From Blattabacterium cuenoti (lineage in GTDB: Bacteria > Bacteroidota > Bacteroidia > Flavobacteriales > Blattabacteriaceae): DNA of 64,000 bases. Position 1 is the stretch's first letter. Each line of letters starts with the position of its first letter. The notes under the pieces were generated by a model that was not told the DNA's origin, ran no database searches, and was given only the letters and a program-made list of their open reading frames with translations. Location: positions 186,001 to 250,000 of the forward strand of contig NZ_CP059208.1 in NCBI RefSeq assembly GCF_014252055.1, read 5' to 3'. The position numbers and the translations under genes were made by a program. Below, piece after piece: positions 53,223-62,255 of this stretch.

Positions 53223-53552
53223 CTATTTTAATTTTTCATTTTCATGATGTCTACTATGGTCTCTCATTTTTTTTTCTCTCAATTTTTTATTGAAAGATTT
53301 TTCTAGATCAATCCCAGTTTGATTAGCTAAACATATTAAAACAAATAAAACATCTGATAATTCCTCTCCAAGATCATCATTATTATTACAGTTTTTTTTA
53401 TTAGATTGTTCTCCATAATTTCTAGCAATAATTCTAGAAACCTCTCCTACTTCTTCAGATAAAAGTATTGTATTAGTTAATATATCAAAGTATCGTATTC
53501 CATGATTCATAATCCAATTATGAACTAATTTTTGTATATTTTTTATTTCCAA
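53223..53552 (-). CDS. MazG-like nucleotide pyrophosphohydrolase
   Basis: A 109-residue all-alpha NTP pyrophosphatase-like protein. The metal-binding pattern EEVGEVSRIIARNYGEQ (about 31-47) and EELSDVLFVLICLANQTGID (about 63-82) match the MazG/YpjD family. The start is a TTG at 53552: the residues before the first internal Met (IKNIQKLVHNWI) match the family N-terminus, so an ATG start would truncate it. It may clean up aberrant nucleotides. It lies between aroA and tktC in a minus-strand run. Confidence 0.85.
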   Translation of the reverse strand: MEIKNIQKLVHNWIMNHGIRYFDILTNTILLSEEVGEVSRIIARNYGEQSNKKNCNNNDDLGEELSDVLFVLICLANQTGIDLEKSFNKKLREKKMRDHSRHHENEKLK

Positions 53553-53556
53553 AATT

Positions 53557-54531
53557 TTATTTTAATTTCTTTTTAATTATATATTTAACATTATTTATAA
53601 TAGAATAACGATCAACATTATATTTTTTTAGAAGTTCCATAGGTTTTCCACTTTCTCCAAAAGTATCATTCACTGCTACGAAACTTTGAGGAATAGATCC
53701 TATTTTTGTAGCAATAATTCTAGCAACACTTTCTCCTAATCCACCCCAATAATTATGTTCTTCTGCTGTAAGAACACATTTTGTTTTTTTAACAGAATTT
53801 AAAATAATATCATTATCTAATGGTTTAATTGTATGAATATTGATTACTTCACATTCAATTCCATATTGCTCATATAATTCTTTGGAAGCTTCTAAAGATT
53901 CCCATACTAAATGTCCTGTACTAATAATGGTAATATCTTTTCCTTTGATTAAACGAACTCCTTTTCCTATTTCAAATTTTTGGTTTTTATCTGTAAAATT
54001 AGCTACAGCAGGACGTCCAAAACGAAGATATACTGGACCAACATGATCGCATATACTTAAAGTTGCCGCATAAGTTTGATTGTAATCACAAGTATTAATT
54101 ACAGTCATTCCCGGTAACATTTTCATCATTCCAATATCTTCTAAACATTGATGTGTAGCCCCATCCTCTCCAAGAGTTAAACCTGAATGAGATGCACATA
54201 TTTTTACATTTTTATGAGAATAACAAATAGATTGACGTATTTGATCATACACACGAGATGTAGCAAAATTAGCAAATGTTCCTGCAAATGGAATATATCC
54301 TCCAATACTTATACCAGCTGCTATTCCCATCATATTAGCTTCTGCTATTCCTATTTGAAAAAATCTTTCAGAAAAAATTTTAGAAAATTCTTTCATAAAT
54401 AAAGAACTAGTAAGATCTGCGCATAATACTACTACTTTACTATTTTTCTTTCCAAGGAACGTTAAGGCATCTCCAAAGCCTGCCCTAGTTTCTTTCAACT
54501 CTTGACTTCCATATTTTTTATATTGTTCCAT
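53557..54531 (-). CDS. Transketolase C-terminal half
   Basis: Second subunit of a split transketolase. It has 324 residues, normal for this half. The pyrimidine-binding domain has VVLCADLTSS near 33, FQIGIAEANMMGIAAGISIGG near 56 and SHSGLTLGEDGATHQCLEDIG near 113. The C-terminal domain has VINIHTIKPLD near 220 and TAEEHNYWGGLGESVA near 243. It lies 31 nt after the N-terminal half. The pair works in the non-oxidative pentose phosphate pathway. Confidence 0.94.
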   Translation of the reverse strand: MEQYKKYGSQELKETRAGFGDALTFLGKKNSKVVVLCADLTSSLFMKEFSKIFSERFFQIGIAEANMMGIAAGISIGGYIPFAGTFANFATSRVYDQIRQSICYSHKNVKICASHSGLTLGEDGATHQCLEDIGMMKMLPGMTVINTCDYNQTYAATLSICDHVGPVYLRFGRPAVANFTDKNQKFEIGKGVRLIKGKDITIISTGHLVWESLEASKELYEQYGIECEVINIHTIKPLDNDIILNSVKKTKCVLTAEEHNYWGGLGESVARIIATKIGSIPQSFVAVNDTFGESGKPMELLKKYNVDRYSIINNVKYIIKKKLK

Positions 54532-54562
54532 ATTATATTTCTTTGCTTACTCTTTCTTATTT

Positions 54563-55420
54563 TTAAGATAATGGATAATCACCTAACCTTTCAGGAAGTT
54601 GAGATAAAGCTATGTCTAATTCCTCTTTATTTGGAGATTTACCATGCCAAATATGTTTTCCTGACATAAAATCTACACCATATCCCATTGTAGTATGTAA
54701 CAAAATTAAAATTGGGTTTCCTTTTCCTATTTCATTTTTTGCTTTTTTTAGAATATTAATAACTTTTTCAAGATCATTCCCATTAAATTCTTCTAGAACA
54801 TTCCAATCAAACGATTGAAATTTTTTTTTCAAATCTCCAAGAGGTAATACATCATTAGTTGCTCCATCTATTTGTAGTCCATTATAATCTACAGTAGCTA
54901 TGTAATTATCTAGCTTTCTAGCTCCCGCATATAAAGCAGCTTCCCAAATTTGCCCTTCGTTTAATTCCCCATCTCCATGTAAACTATATATAATAGAATC
55001 AAACTCTTTACTTAATTTTTTTGATAAAGCAGCTCCTATCGATACAGACATTCCTTGCCCTAAGGATCCGGAAGAAACTCTAATTCCAGGTAATTTTCTA
55101 TGTACAGAAGGATGTCCTTGTAAACGAGAATTTAACTTTCTAAAAGTTGATAATTCTTTTATAGAAAAAAATCCAGAACGAGATAATACACTATAATAAA
55201 CAGGAGATATATGACCATTAGATAAAAAAAATAAATCCTCTCCTTTTCCTTCCATTGTAAATTTTTTTGTATTATAACGCATGACTTCCTGATATAAAGC
55301 AACAAAATACTCTGTACATCCTAAAGATCCCCCTGGATGTCCTGATTTCGCATGATTTACCATACGTAATATATCCCTTCGAACTTGAAAACATAAATCC
55401 TTTAAATAACGTACATTCAT
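54563..55420 (-). CDS. Transketolase N-terminal half
   Basis: TPP-binding subunit of split transketolase. It has 285 residues, normal. Marks are NHAKSGHPGGSLGCTEYFVALY near 22, FFLSNGHISPVYYSVLSRSG near 65, VSSGSLGQGMSVSIGAALS near 115 and the TPP motif LHGDGELNEGQIWEAALYAG near 148. GKHIWHGKSP closes the domain. Its upstream region has TATTTTTG boxes on both strands. Confidence 0.95.
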   Translation of the reverse strand: MNVRYLKDLCFQVRRDILRMVNHAKSGHPGGSLGCTEYFVALYQEVMRYNTKKFTMEGKGEDLFFLSNGHISPVYYSVLSRSGFFSIKELSTFRKLNSRLQGHPSVHRKLPGIRVSSGSLGQGMSVSIGAALSKKLSKEFDSIIYSLHGDGELNEGQIWEAALYAGARKLDNYIATVDYNGLQIDGATNDVLPLGDLKKKFQSFDWNVLEEFNGNDLEKVINILKKAKNEIGKGNPILILLHTTMGYGVDFMSGKHIWHGKSPNKEELDIALSQLPERLGDYPLS

Positions 55421-55438
55421 TTTAGTTCTTTTATTTTC

Positions 55439-55446
55439 TATTTTTG
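55439..55446 (+). promoter_or_regulatory. -7 box for smpB
   Basis: TATTTTTG matches TAnnTTTG and lies 51 nt upstream of the smpB ATG. Confidence 0.35.
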
Positions 55447-55479
55447 TTTTAGTCTATTTATTCATAATAGATAACAACA

Positions 55480-55487
55480 CAAAAATA
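55480..55487 (-). promoter_or_regulatory. -7 box for the transketolase operon
   Basis: The minus strand reads TATTTTTG, 59 nt upstream of the N-terminal transketolase ATG. Confidence 0.35.
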
Positions 55488-55497
55488 ACAATTAATT

Positions 55498-55944
55498 ATG
55501 AGTATTATTATAAATAGGAAAGCTAAGTTTCAATATTCTCTATTAGAAGAATACGTAGCTGGAATACAATTACTTGGAACAGAAGTAAAATCTATAAGGG
55601 AAAATAAAGTTAGCATAAACGAAAGTTTTTGTCAACTAAAAAACGGAGAATTATATTCAATCAACATGTATGTATCTGAATATAAATTTGGAACATCTTG
55701 TAATCATTCTAGTAAAAGGGAAAGAAAATTATTATTAAATAAAAAGGAATTAATAAAAATAGAAAAAAAATTATACAATCCAGGTATAACAATTATTCCT
55801 ATAGAATTATTTTTTAATAAGAAAGGATATGTAAAAATGAAAATAGCATTAGCAAAAGGAAAAAAGATATATGATAAACGAGAATCTTTAAGAAAAAAAG
55901 ATCTTCTTAGATCAGAAAATAGAGAAAAATATTTTAAAATTTAA
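55498..55944 (+). CDS. smpB: SsrA-binding protein SmpB
   Basis: Binds tmRNA for trans-translation rescue of stalled ribosomes. It has 148 residues, normal. Marks are NRKAKFQYSLLEEYVAGIQLLGTEVKSI (start cited only), NESFCQLKNGELYSINMYVSEYKFG and the basic tail LAKGKKIYDKRESLRKKD near 119, which inserts into the decoding site. The tmRNA gene is not in the window. The presence of smpB suits a genome prone to poly-A errors, which is inference. Confidence 0.95.
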   Translation: MSIIINRKAKFQYSLLEEYVAGIQLLGTEVKSIRENKVSINESFCQLKNGELYSINMYVSEYKFGTSCNHSSKRERKLLLNKKELIKIEKKLYNPGITIIPIELFFNKKGYVKMKIALAKGKKIYDKRESLRKKDLLRSENREKYFKI

Positions 55945-55963
55945 AAATTTTAAAATCAAATAT

Positions 55964-55971
55964 TATATTTG
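55964..55971 (+). promoter_or_regulatory. -7 box for the OmpA-like gene
   Basis: TATATTTG lies 34 nt upstream of the ATG at 56006, giving a leader of about 30 nt. Confidence 0.5.
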
Positions 55972-56005
55972 TTCAAAATTATATTATTAAGAAATTTATA
56001 TCTTT

Positions 56006-56674
56006 ATGAAAAACGTCAATTTTTTTATTATCACCTTATTTGCTTTTTCTTCATTTGTTTTTTCTCAAGATTCTGATAGAAAATGGCTTTTTAAAATAGG
56101 AGCTAATGATATTAATTATTTCCCTATACAGTCTCCTTTTAAGAATTTTTTTTCTAAGAATCATAATAGTTTTGATCCTGTTATTTCTAGCATTGAAATA
56201 GAACATAATTTTAAATATATAGGATTATACGCTGATGCTTCATTAGGAATGGTAAAAAATAATAAATGGAGATTAGATGATGGATTTTTCTTTAAATTCG
56301 GAAATGGAATAAATTTTCATTTAATTTCAAAAAAAATTGATCCTTATTTAAAATTAGGAATAGGAATCCATAAGTTTAATAATTATAAAGGAAAAAAATT
56401 AATAATATCAGATACAAAATATTTTAAAACGAATAAAAAAACTTTTTTTATTTTAGATGGAGGAATTGGGCTAAATTTATGGTTAGTTCCTAATTTTGGA
56501 GTAAACGCGCAAAGTACTTATAATCAAGTAATTGCTAGGCAATCTAGAGATTATTTAAATTTCTGGAAACATAATGTAGGTCTTATATTTAGTTTCGGTA
56601 AAAAAAATGAGAAAAAAATAGATAATCTATCATCATTAACATCATCAGTAGATAACAAAAAAATATCCTTATAA
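56006..56674 (+). CDS. OmpA-like outer-membrane beta-barrel protein
   Basis: The 222-residue protein has a signal peptide (about 1-20, FSSFVFSQ). The mature part has alternating strands typical of a small beta barrel: WLFKIGANDINYF, YIGLYADASLGM, GFFFKFGNGINFHL, PYLKLGIGIHKF, GGIGLNLWLVPNFGVNAQSTY and a strand ending VGLIFSF near 200. This matches the N-terminal barrel of Bacteroidetes OmpA-family proteins. It stops about 20 residues after the barrel, so the usual C-terminal peptidoglycan-binding OmpA domain is missing. It has its own TATATTTG box and a strong terminator. Confidence 0.82.
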   Translation: MKNVNFFIITLFAFSSFVFSQDSDRKWLFKIGANDINYFPIQSPFKNFFSKNHNSFDPVISSIEIEHNFKYIGLYADASLGMVKNNKWRLDDGFFFKFGNGINFHLISKKIDPYLKLGIGIHKFNNYKGKKLIISDTKYFKTNKKTFFILDGGIGLNLWLVPNFGVNAQSTYNQVIARQSRDYLNFWKHNVGLIFSFGKKNEKKIDNLSSLTSSVDNKKISL

Positions 56675-56707
56675 TATGATAATTATCTATTGAAAAATAA
56701 AATTATT

Positions 56708-56741
56708 ATAAAACCTCGTTTTACGAGGTTTTATTTTTTTT
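56708..56741. terminator. Bidirectional terminator between the OmpA-like gene and tatC
   Basis: An 11-bp stem (56708-56718 with 56724-56734) with five G-C pairs, a 5-nt loop and a T-run to 56741. The tatC stop codon lies in the loop. A-rich sequence on the other side gives a T-rich tail on the minus strand, so it can serve both convergent genes. Confidence 0.85.
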
Positions 56742-57545
56742 AGAAACAGAAGAATAAGAAGATTTTGCATAGAATGATATAAATACACCACATTGATAAA
56801 GAAATAATAATGGAATAAAAACTACTATTGTACTCAATATATCTCCGGGAGTTATAGCGGATGCTATAATCAATATTATCAAAAATGCATGTTTTCTATA
56901 TTTTTTCAAAAAAGAATAAGTAATTAAATCCATTCTAGTTAAAAAATATATAAAAAAAGGAAACAAAAAAATAATCCCCATAGATAGTGATGAATGTGTA
57001 ATTAAAGATATATAATCAGATAAATCAAATATATTTTTCGGAAAATCACTAATTCTAAAAGAATATCCAAAATGAATTAAAAATGGAAATAATAAAAAAT
57101 AACCAAAAAGAACTCCTGATATAAATAGAAACATTGCTATTATAAGAATCAATACAGAATATTTCTTTTCTTCATGATAAAGAGCAGGTTTTATAAATAA
57201 CCATAATTCATATATTATATACGGAAATGATAAAATAATTCCACCTATAAAACAAGTAGATACATATATATTGAATTGACCAAATATTTTTCTATTTTGT
57301 ATTTCTAAATTATTAAAATAAATGTGATCATCTTTCCCAAAAAAAGAATTGGTTAAACTTTTAAAAAAACGATAAGTAATAAAATCCTTTTTTGCTGGAC
57401 CAAAAATGATATTATCAAATATAATTTCTTTATTTTTCATTAGAAAAACCATTGAAATAAGAATCGCAAATAAACAATGAATTACATGTTTTCTTAACTC
57501 TTCAATATGTTTCCAAAATGGAATTTTTTTTTGCTGTTGATCCAT
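56721..57545 (-). CDS. tatC: Sec-independent translocase TatC
   Basis: Inner-membrane receptor of the twin-arginine protein export system. It has 274 residues with about six membrane segments. Marks are PFWKHIEELRKHVIHCLFAI near 9 (TatC signature HLxELR-like), YIIYELWLFIKPALYHEEKKY near 110 and ASAITPGDILSTIVVFIPLLFLYQ near 228. TatA is not in the window. It converges on the OmpA-like gene and ends inside the shared terminator. Confidence 0.94.
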   Translation of the reverse strand: MDQQQKKIPFWKHIEELRKHVIHCLFAILISMVFLMKNKEIIFDNIIFGPAKKDFITYRFFKSLTNSFFGKDDHIYFNNLEIQNRKIFGQFNIYVSTCFIGGIILSFPYIIYELWLFIKPALYHEEKKYSVLILIIAMFLFISGVLFGYFLLFPFLIHFGYSFRISDFPKNIFDLSDYISLITHSSLSMGIIFLFPFFIYFLTRMDLITYSFLKKYRKHAFLIILIIASAITPGDILSTIVVFIPLLFLYQCGVFISFYAKSSYSSVSKKNKTS

Positions 57546-57631
57546 AAAAAATTAAAAAAAGAATTTTTTTTCGTATTAAATGTTTTTTTATATTTCACAT
57601 AAATAAATAAAAATAATAAAATTCATTAAAA

Positions 57632-58681
57632 ATGAAATGTGGAATTATTGGACTACCAAATTCAGGAAAATCTACGTTTTTTAATATTATTTCTAATTCT
57701 AAAGTTTTATCAGAAAACTTTCCTTTTTGTACTATAGAACCTAATCACGGAATTACAAAAGTTCCAGATCATAGATTATATGAATTAAAAAAAATAGTAC
57801 ATACAAAAAAAATCGTACCATCAGAATTAAAAATAGTAGATATAGCTGGATTAATTAGAGGATCTCATAAAGGAGAAGGATTAGGAAATAAATTTTTATC
57901 ACATATACGAGAAACAAATGCAATCATTCATATGATTCGTTGTTTTCAAGATGAAAGTATTCTTCATGTAGAAGGTTCTGTAAATCCTATTAGAGATAAA
58001 GAAATTATTGATACAGAATTACAATTAAAAGATTTAGAATCGATAGAAAAAAAAATAGAAAGAATAAATAAAAAGAGAGATAAAAATGAAGAACCTATTT
58101 TAAATACATTAAAAAATATTATCTCTTTTCTAAAAAAAGGAAAAAACATTAGAACGTTTCCTTTTAAAGAAGAAAAAGAAAGGAATTACATAAGAGAATT
58201 ACAACTACTTACTGTTAAACCTGTTTTATATGTATGTAATATAAATGATGATGATAATAATAAAGAAATTTATTATCATATAAAAAATATAGAAAAAGTA
58301 ATAAAAGAAGAAAATTCTATTTTAGTAATTTTATGCTTAAAAAGAAAATTAGAAAAAGAAAAAAATAATTGGAAAAATACAGGAATAGACAAAGTACTTA
58401 AAGAAACATTTAAATTATTAGATTTACATAGTTTTTTTACAGTAGGAGATAAAGAAATACGTTCTTGGCAAATTCCTAGAAAATATACAGCATATGAAGC
58501 TTCATCTGTAATTCACACAGACTTAAAAAAAGGATTTATTCGGGCAGAAGTTATTCATTATAACGATTTTATCAAATATGGTTCAGAAGATAAAGCTAAA
58601 AAAGCAGGAAAAATACTTCTAGCAGGAAAAAATTATTTAATACAAGATGGAGATATTATTCATTTTAGATTCAATCGTTAA
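57632..58681 (+). CDS. ychF: Obg-family GTPase/ATPase YchF
   Basis: Conserved translation-associated P-loop NTPase, ribosome-binding, with ATPase preference in studied members. It has 349 residues; typical is about 363. Marks are CGIIGLPNSGKSTFFN near 3, PFCTIEPNHG near 35, VDIAGLIRGSHKGEGLGNKFLSHIRE near 68 and the nucleotide-base motif VCNIND near 200. The C-terminal TGS domain has RKYTAYEASSVIHTDLKKGFIRAEV and ending LIQDGDIIHFRFNR. It overlaps the convergent M42 gene by 4 nt. Confidence 0.95.
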   Translation: MKCGIIGLPNSGKSTFFNIISNSKVLSENFPFCTIEPNHGITKVPDHRLYELKKIVHTKKIVPSELKIVDIAGLIRGSHKGEGLGNKFLSHIRETNAIIHMIRCFQDESILHVEGSVNPIRDKEIIDTELQLKDLESIEKKIERINKKRDKNEEPILNTLKNIISFLKKGKNIRTFPFKEEKERNYIRELQLLTVKPVLYVCNINDDDNNKEIYYHIKNIEKVIKEENSILVILCLKRKLEKEKNNWKNTGIDKVLKETFKLLDLHSFFTVGDKEIRSWQIPRKYTAYEASSVIHTDLKKGFIRAEVIHYNDFIKYGSEDKAKKAGKILLAGKNYLIQDGDIIHFRFNR

Positions 58682-59772
58682 CCGTTAACGGTAAAAAATA
58701 AATTATGTTTTTTATTAATCTCTTGTAAGGTTTCAAATATTAATGATACTGTTTTTTCTACATCATTTTTATGGACTATTTCCACTGTGGTATGCATATA
58801 CCGTAGAGGTATAGAAATTAATGCAGAACATACTCCTTTGTTGGAATAAGCAAAAGCATCTGTGTCAGTTCCTGTATATCTAGATGATACTAATCGTTGA
58901 AAACAAATATTTCTATACTCAGCAGTATCAATAATGATTTCTCTAAGATCCTTATGGATAGAAGGTGCATATCCAATAACAGGCCCTAATCCACACTTGA
59001 TATCTCCTTGTATCTTTTTATCAACCATAGGACTTGATGTATCATGAGTTACATCTGTAACAATAGCAATCTTTGGATTTATAGCTTTAGAAATAACTTT
59101 TGCACCTTTTAATCCTATTTCTTCTTGAACAGAATTTACAATATACAATCCATATTGTAAATTAATCCCATTTTCCACTAACATTTTTGTTACTTCAGCT
59201 ATAATAAATCCACCTATCTTATTATCTAAAGCTCTAGATACAAAATAGTTATTATTCATAATAAAAAATTTATCAGGATATGTTATCATACATCCTACAT
59301 GAACTCCTAAATTAATAACTTCATTTTTAGTAGATGCTCCAATATCTACAAATATGTTGCCTACACTAGGATATTTTTCATCTGAAGGTTTTCTTGTATG
59401 AATAGCAGGCCAACCAAATACTCCATATACTGGCCCCTTTTTTGTATGAATAATAACCTTTTTAGATGTTGCAATTTGATGATCTGACCCTCCATTACGA
59501 GATACGTAAATAATTCCATTTTCTGTAATATAGTTAACATACCAAGATATTTCATCAGCATGTGCTTCTATAATTAACTTATGCGGAGATTTAGGATTTA
59601 TAACGCCTACTGCGGTACCATATAAATCTGTATATATTTTATCAACATAATTCTTCATATGGTTTATCCATATTTTTTGTCCTTCTGTTTCTTCCCCACT
59701 TGGGGAAACGCCATCAAGATATTTTTTTAAAAATTTAATTGAATCATTATTAATGCAATAATTATTTTTCAT
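58678..59772 (-). CDS. M42 family glutamyl-type aminopeptidase
   Basis: Cytosolic metal-dependent aminopeptidase (FrvX/tetrahedral aminopeptidase family). It has 364 residues, normal. Metal and catalytic residues are in IEAHADEISWYV near 70, SRALDNKIGGFI near 183, VQEEIGLKGAKV near 216 and VTDVTHDT near 240, and a final His in YMHTTVEI near 328. It recycles peptides. It lies 18 nt after dapF. Confidence 0.9.
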   Translation of the reverse strand: MKNNYCINNDSIKFLKKYLDGVSPSGEETEGQKIWINHMKNYVDKIYTDLYGTAVGVINPKSPHKLIIEAHADEISWYVNYITENGIIYVSRNGGSDHQIATSKKVIIHTKKGPVYGVFGWPAIHTRKPSDEKYPSVGNIFVDIGASTKNEVINLGVHVGCMITYPDKFFIMNNNYFVSRALDNKIGGFIIAEVTKMLVENGINLQYGLYIVNSVQEEIGLKGAKVISKAINPKIAIVTDVTHDTSSPMVDKKIQGDIKCGLGPVIGYAPSIHKDLREIIIDTAEYRNICFQRLVSSRYTGTDTDAFAYSNKGVCSALISIPLRYMHTTVEIVHKNDVEKTVSLIFETLQEINKKHNLFFTVNG

Positions 59773-59790
59773 GATTTATTTTTTTAATTT

Positions 59791-60594
59791 TTAAATCAAA
59801 ATACTTCCTTTAAATACAAATTCCGTAGGTCCATTTAAATAAATATCTTCATATCCTTTTTCTGTTTTTTTTAATGAAACGAATAAATTTCCACCTGAAG
59901 TTTTCACTTTTACTTTATTTTCATCATTATAAGGTAATCTATTTGTTTCATATGCAGCAATTACAGCAGCAGTTACACCTGTTCCACAGGATAAAGTCTC
60001 TTTTTCTACTCCTCTTTCATAAGTTCTAACAAATAAAATATTTTTTTCTAATATTTTTACAAAATTAACATTTACTCCTTCATTAACAATATATGGATTA
60101 TTTAATCTAATTCTTCTTCCTTCCCTATAAACATCTATTTTCTGAATATCATCTTTTACGAATAATACGTAATGGGGAGATCCAGTGTTAAGAAATATAT
60201 GTTGTTTAAGATGAATTATTATTTCAGTTTTTTTTAGATTTATAAGTTTTACAGAAACTAAATTATCTTTAATAAATCCATAATGATATCCATCTTCTGC
60301 TCTAAAATAAGTTTTTTTATCTTTTATTATTCCTAATTCTTTAGAAAAAGAAATAACACATCTCCCTCCATTTCCACACATGGAACTTTTTTTACCATCT
60401 GAGTTGTAATATTTCATATAAAAATCACTAATTTCATCATTTTGAATTGAAATAATTCCATCTGCTCCAATTCCAAAATTTCTATCACATAATTTTCTGA
60501 ACAAGGAAGTATTTTCCACAATATTTTTTTTTCTTAAATCTAACATAATAAAATCATTACCTGTTCCGTGATATTTAAAAAAATTCAATTTCAT
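59791..60594 (-). CDS. dapF: Diaminopimelate epimerase
   Basis: Converts LL- to meso-diaminopimelate for peptidoglycan and lysine. It has 267 residues, normal. The two catalytic Cys are in SMCGNGGRCVISF near 74 and LSCGTGVTAAVIAAY near 203. The start KYHGTGNDFIMLD and the conserved YERGVEKETLSCG fit. With murI it supports a retained wall. Confidence 0.96.
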   Translation of the reverse strand: MKLNFFKYHGTGNDFIMLDLRKKNIVENTSLFRKLCDRNFGIGADGIISIQNDEISDFYMKYYNSDGKKSSMCGNGGRCVISFSKELGIIKDKKTYFRAEDGYHYGFIKDNLVSVKLINLKKTEIIIHLKQHIFLNTGSPHYVLFVKDDIQKIDVYREGRRIRLNNPYIVNEGVNVNFVKILEKNILFVRTYERGVEKETLSCGTGVTAAVIAAYETNRLPYNDENKVKVKTSGGNLFVSLKKTEKGYEDIYLNGPTEFVFKGSILI

Positions 60595-60728
60595 AATAAC
60601 GAATTTAATATTATATTTTTAATTTTTACTAGATTATTATTTACAGTTTTTAATATTTTTTTTTATATCTTGTTCTTGTTTTAAGAATTTAAGAACACTG
60701 CATTATTATAATATTACAATTTACAATT

Positions 60729-62249
60729 ATGAATATGAAGAAAATAGTTTTTTATATTGTACTTAGTAGTATGGTGAGCTCTATAATAACCATTGCTGCA
60801 TATAAACAATATTCTAAAGGAATATCTACACCTTTCCCATCATATACAAATTCTTTATCTTCAAATTCAAAAAAAACGGATTATCTAGGAAATTCATCAC
60901 TGGTTAGTTCTGCAGGTCTTCCTGATTTTACTAGGGTAGTAGATAAAACAATACATGCAGTAGTAAATGTAAAAAATTATTCTAAAAATTATAATAATAA
61001 TCAGTTTGATCCATTTGATTTCTTTTTTGGGTATCCTGATGATTTTGGAGGAAAAGAAAAAAAACCTCAAAAAAATGATGTTCCTGGACTTCATGGATCC
61101 GGAGTTATTATATCTCCAGATGGATATGTTGTAACTAATAATCATGTGGTAAAAGATGCAGAAAAAATTGAAATAACTCTTAATGATCAAAGAACTTATA
61201 GAGCTAAGTTAATAGGAACAGATCCAAGTACAGATATAGCATTATTGAAAATAAATGAGAATAATTTACCTTTTATATATTTTTCTGATTCCAATAAGGT
61301 ACAAGTAGGAGAATGGGTTTTAGCAATAGGAAATCCCTTTGATTTAAATTCAACTGTAACAGCAGGAATAATAAGTGCTAAAAATAGAAATTTAGGAATA
61401 TTAAAAGGAGAAGCTCCATCAGCAATAGAATCATTTTTTCAAACAGATGCAGCTGTAAATCCTGGAAATAGTGGAGGAGCTTTGGTAAATACAAATGGTG
61501 AATTAATTGGAATAAATACAGCTATTTCTTCTTCCTCAGGAAATTTTATAGGATATAGTTTTGCTGCTCCTTCTAACTTAGTAGCAAAGGTTATAAAAGA
61601 TATAAAGAAATATGGTTCCGTACAACGTGCTTATTTGGGAATTAAAGGAATAGATCTATCAAAAGTAGAATATCTAAAATATTATAATAAAGAAACAAAT
61701 CAAAACATAAAACCGCAACAAGGGTTCTTAATAATAGAAGTATTTAATAAAAGCGGGGCATATGACGCTGGTATTAAAAAAAGAGATATAATAAAAAATA
61801 TAGATGGGCACCCAATACAAAATGTTGCAGATCTTTCTTTTATTGTTGGGACAAAACATCCAGGAGATAAAATAACAATAAACATTGTTAGAGATGGGAA
61901 AAAGAAAACTTTTAACGTTATTTTAAAAGATCTACTAGGTAGAATTAAAATAAGAACTAAAGAAGAAATTAGTCCATCTGAATTGTTAGGAGCAACTTTT
62001 GAATCTATTAGCAAAGATTATAAAAATGATTTTGATATAGATTACGGTATTCTCATAAAAGAAATTAAAGAGGGGCGTCTTAGTTCTATAGGAATGGAAG
62101 AAGGAGATATTATTTTATCTATTAATGGAAAAAAAATGAAAAAACCTAGTGATGTTGATAGAGTTTTAAAAAAATATTCAGGAGATGTTACCATAAAATC
62201 TATTAAGCAAAATGGACAAGTATATATAGCTGGATTTGAAATGGACTAA
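60729..62249 (+). CDS. degP: Do/HtrA-type periplasmic serine protease
   Basis: Envelope protease/chaperone that degrades misfolded proteins. It has 506 residues, normal. There is an N-terminal signal or anchor (about 4-25). The catalytic triad is His in VVTNNHVVKDA near 138, Asp in DPSTDIALLKI near 169 and Ser in NPGNSGGALV near 247. Two PDZ domains follow (about 310-395 and 415-500). A 134-nt upstream gap contains a small hairpin (60671-60677 with 60691-60697) of unknown use. DegP versus DegQ cannot be told apart here. Confidence 0.94.
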   Translation: MNMKKIVFYIVLSSMVSSIITIAAYKQYSKGISTPFPSYTNSLSSNSKKTDYLGNSSLVSSAGLPDFTRVVDKTIHAVVNVKNYSKNYNNNQFDPFDFFFGYPDDFGGKEKKPQKNDVPGLHGSGVIISPDGYVVTNNHVVKDAEKIEITLNDQRTYRAKLIGTDPSTDIALLKINENNLPFIYFSDSNKVQVGEWVLAIGNPFDLNSTVTAGIISAKNRNLGILKGEAPSAIESFFQTDAAVNPGNSGGALVNTNGELIGINTAISSSSGNFIGYSFAAPSNLVAKVIKDIKKYGSVQRAYLGIKGIDLSKVEYLKYYNKETNQNIKPQQGFLIIEVFNKSGAYDAGIKKRDIIKNIDGHPIQNVADLSFIVGTKHPGDKITINIVRDGKKKTFNVILKDLLGRIKIRTKEEISPSELLGATFESISKDYKNDFDIDYGILIKEIKEGRLSSIGMEEGDIILSINGKKMKKPSDVDRVLKKYSGDVTIKSIKQNGQVYIAGFEMD

Positions 62250-62255
62250 ATAAAA

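Noticed and set aside
53557..55420. Split transketolase as a broken gene
   Set aside because: Two-subunit transketolases are a normal form in many bacteria; both halves are full length with proper starts.
58672..58692. A CCGTTAACGG palindrome at the ychF/M42 junction as an operator
   Set aside because: It lies over the two convergent gene ends, where an operator is not expected, and it is too short to judge.
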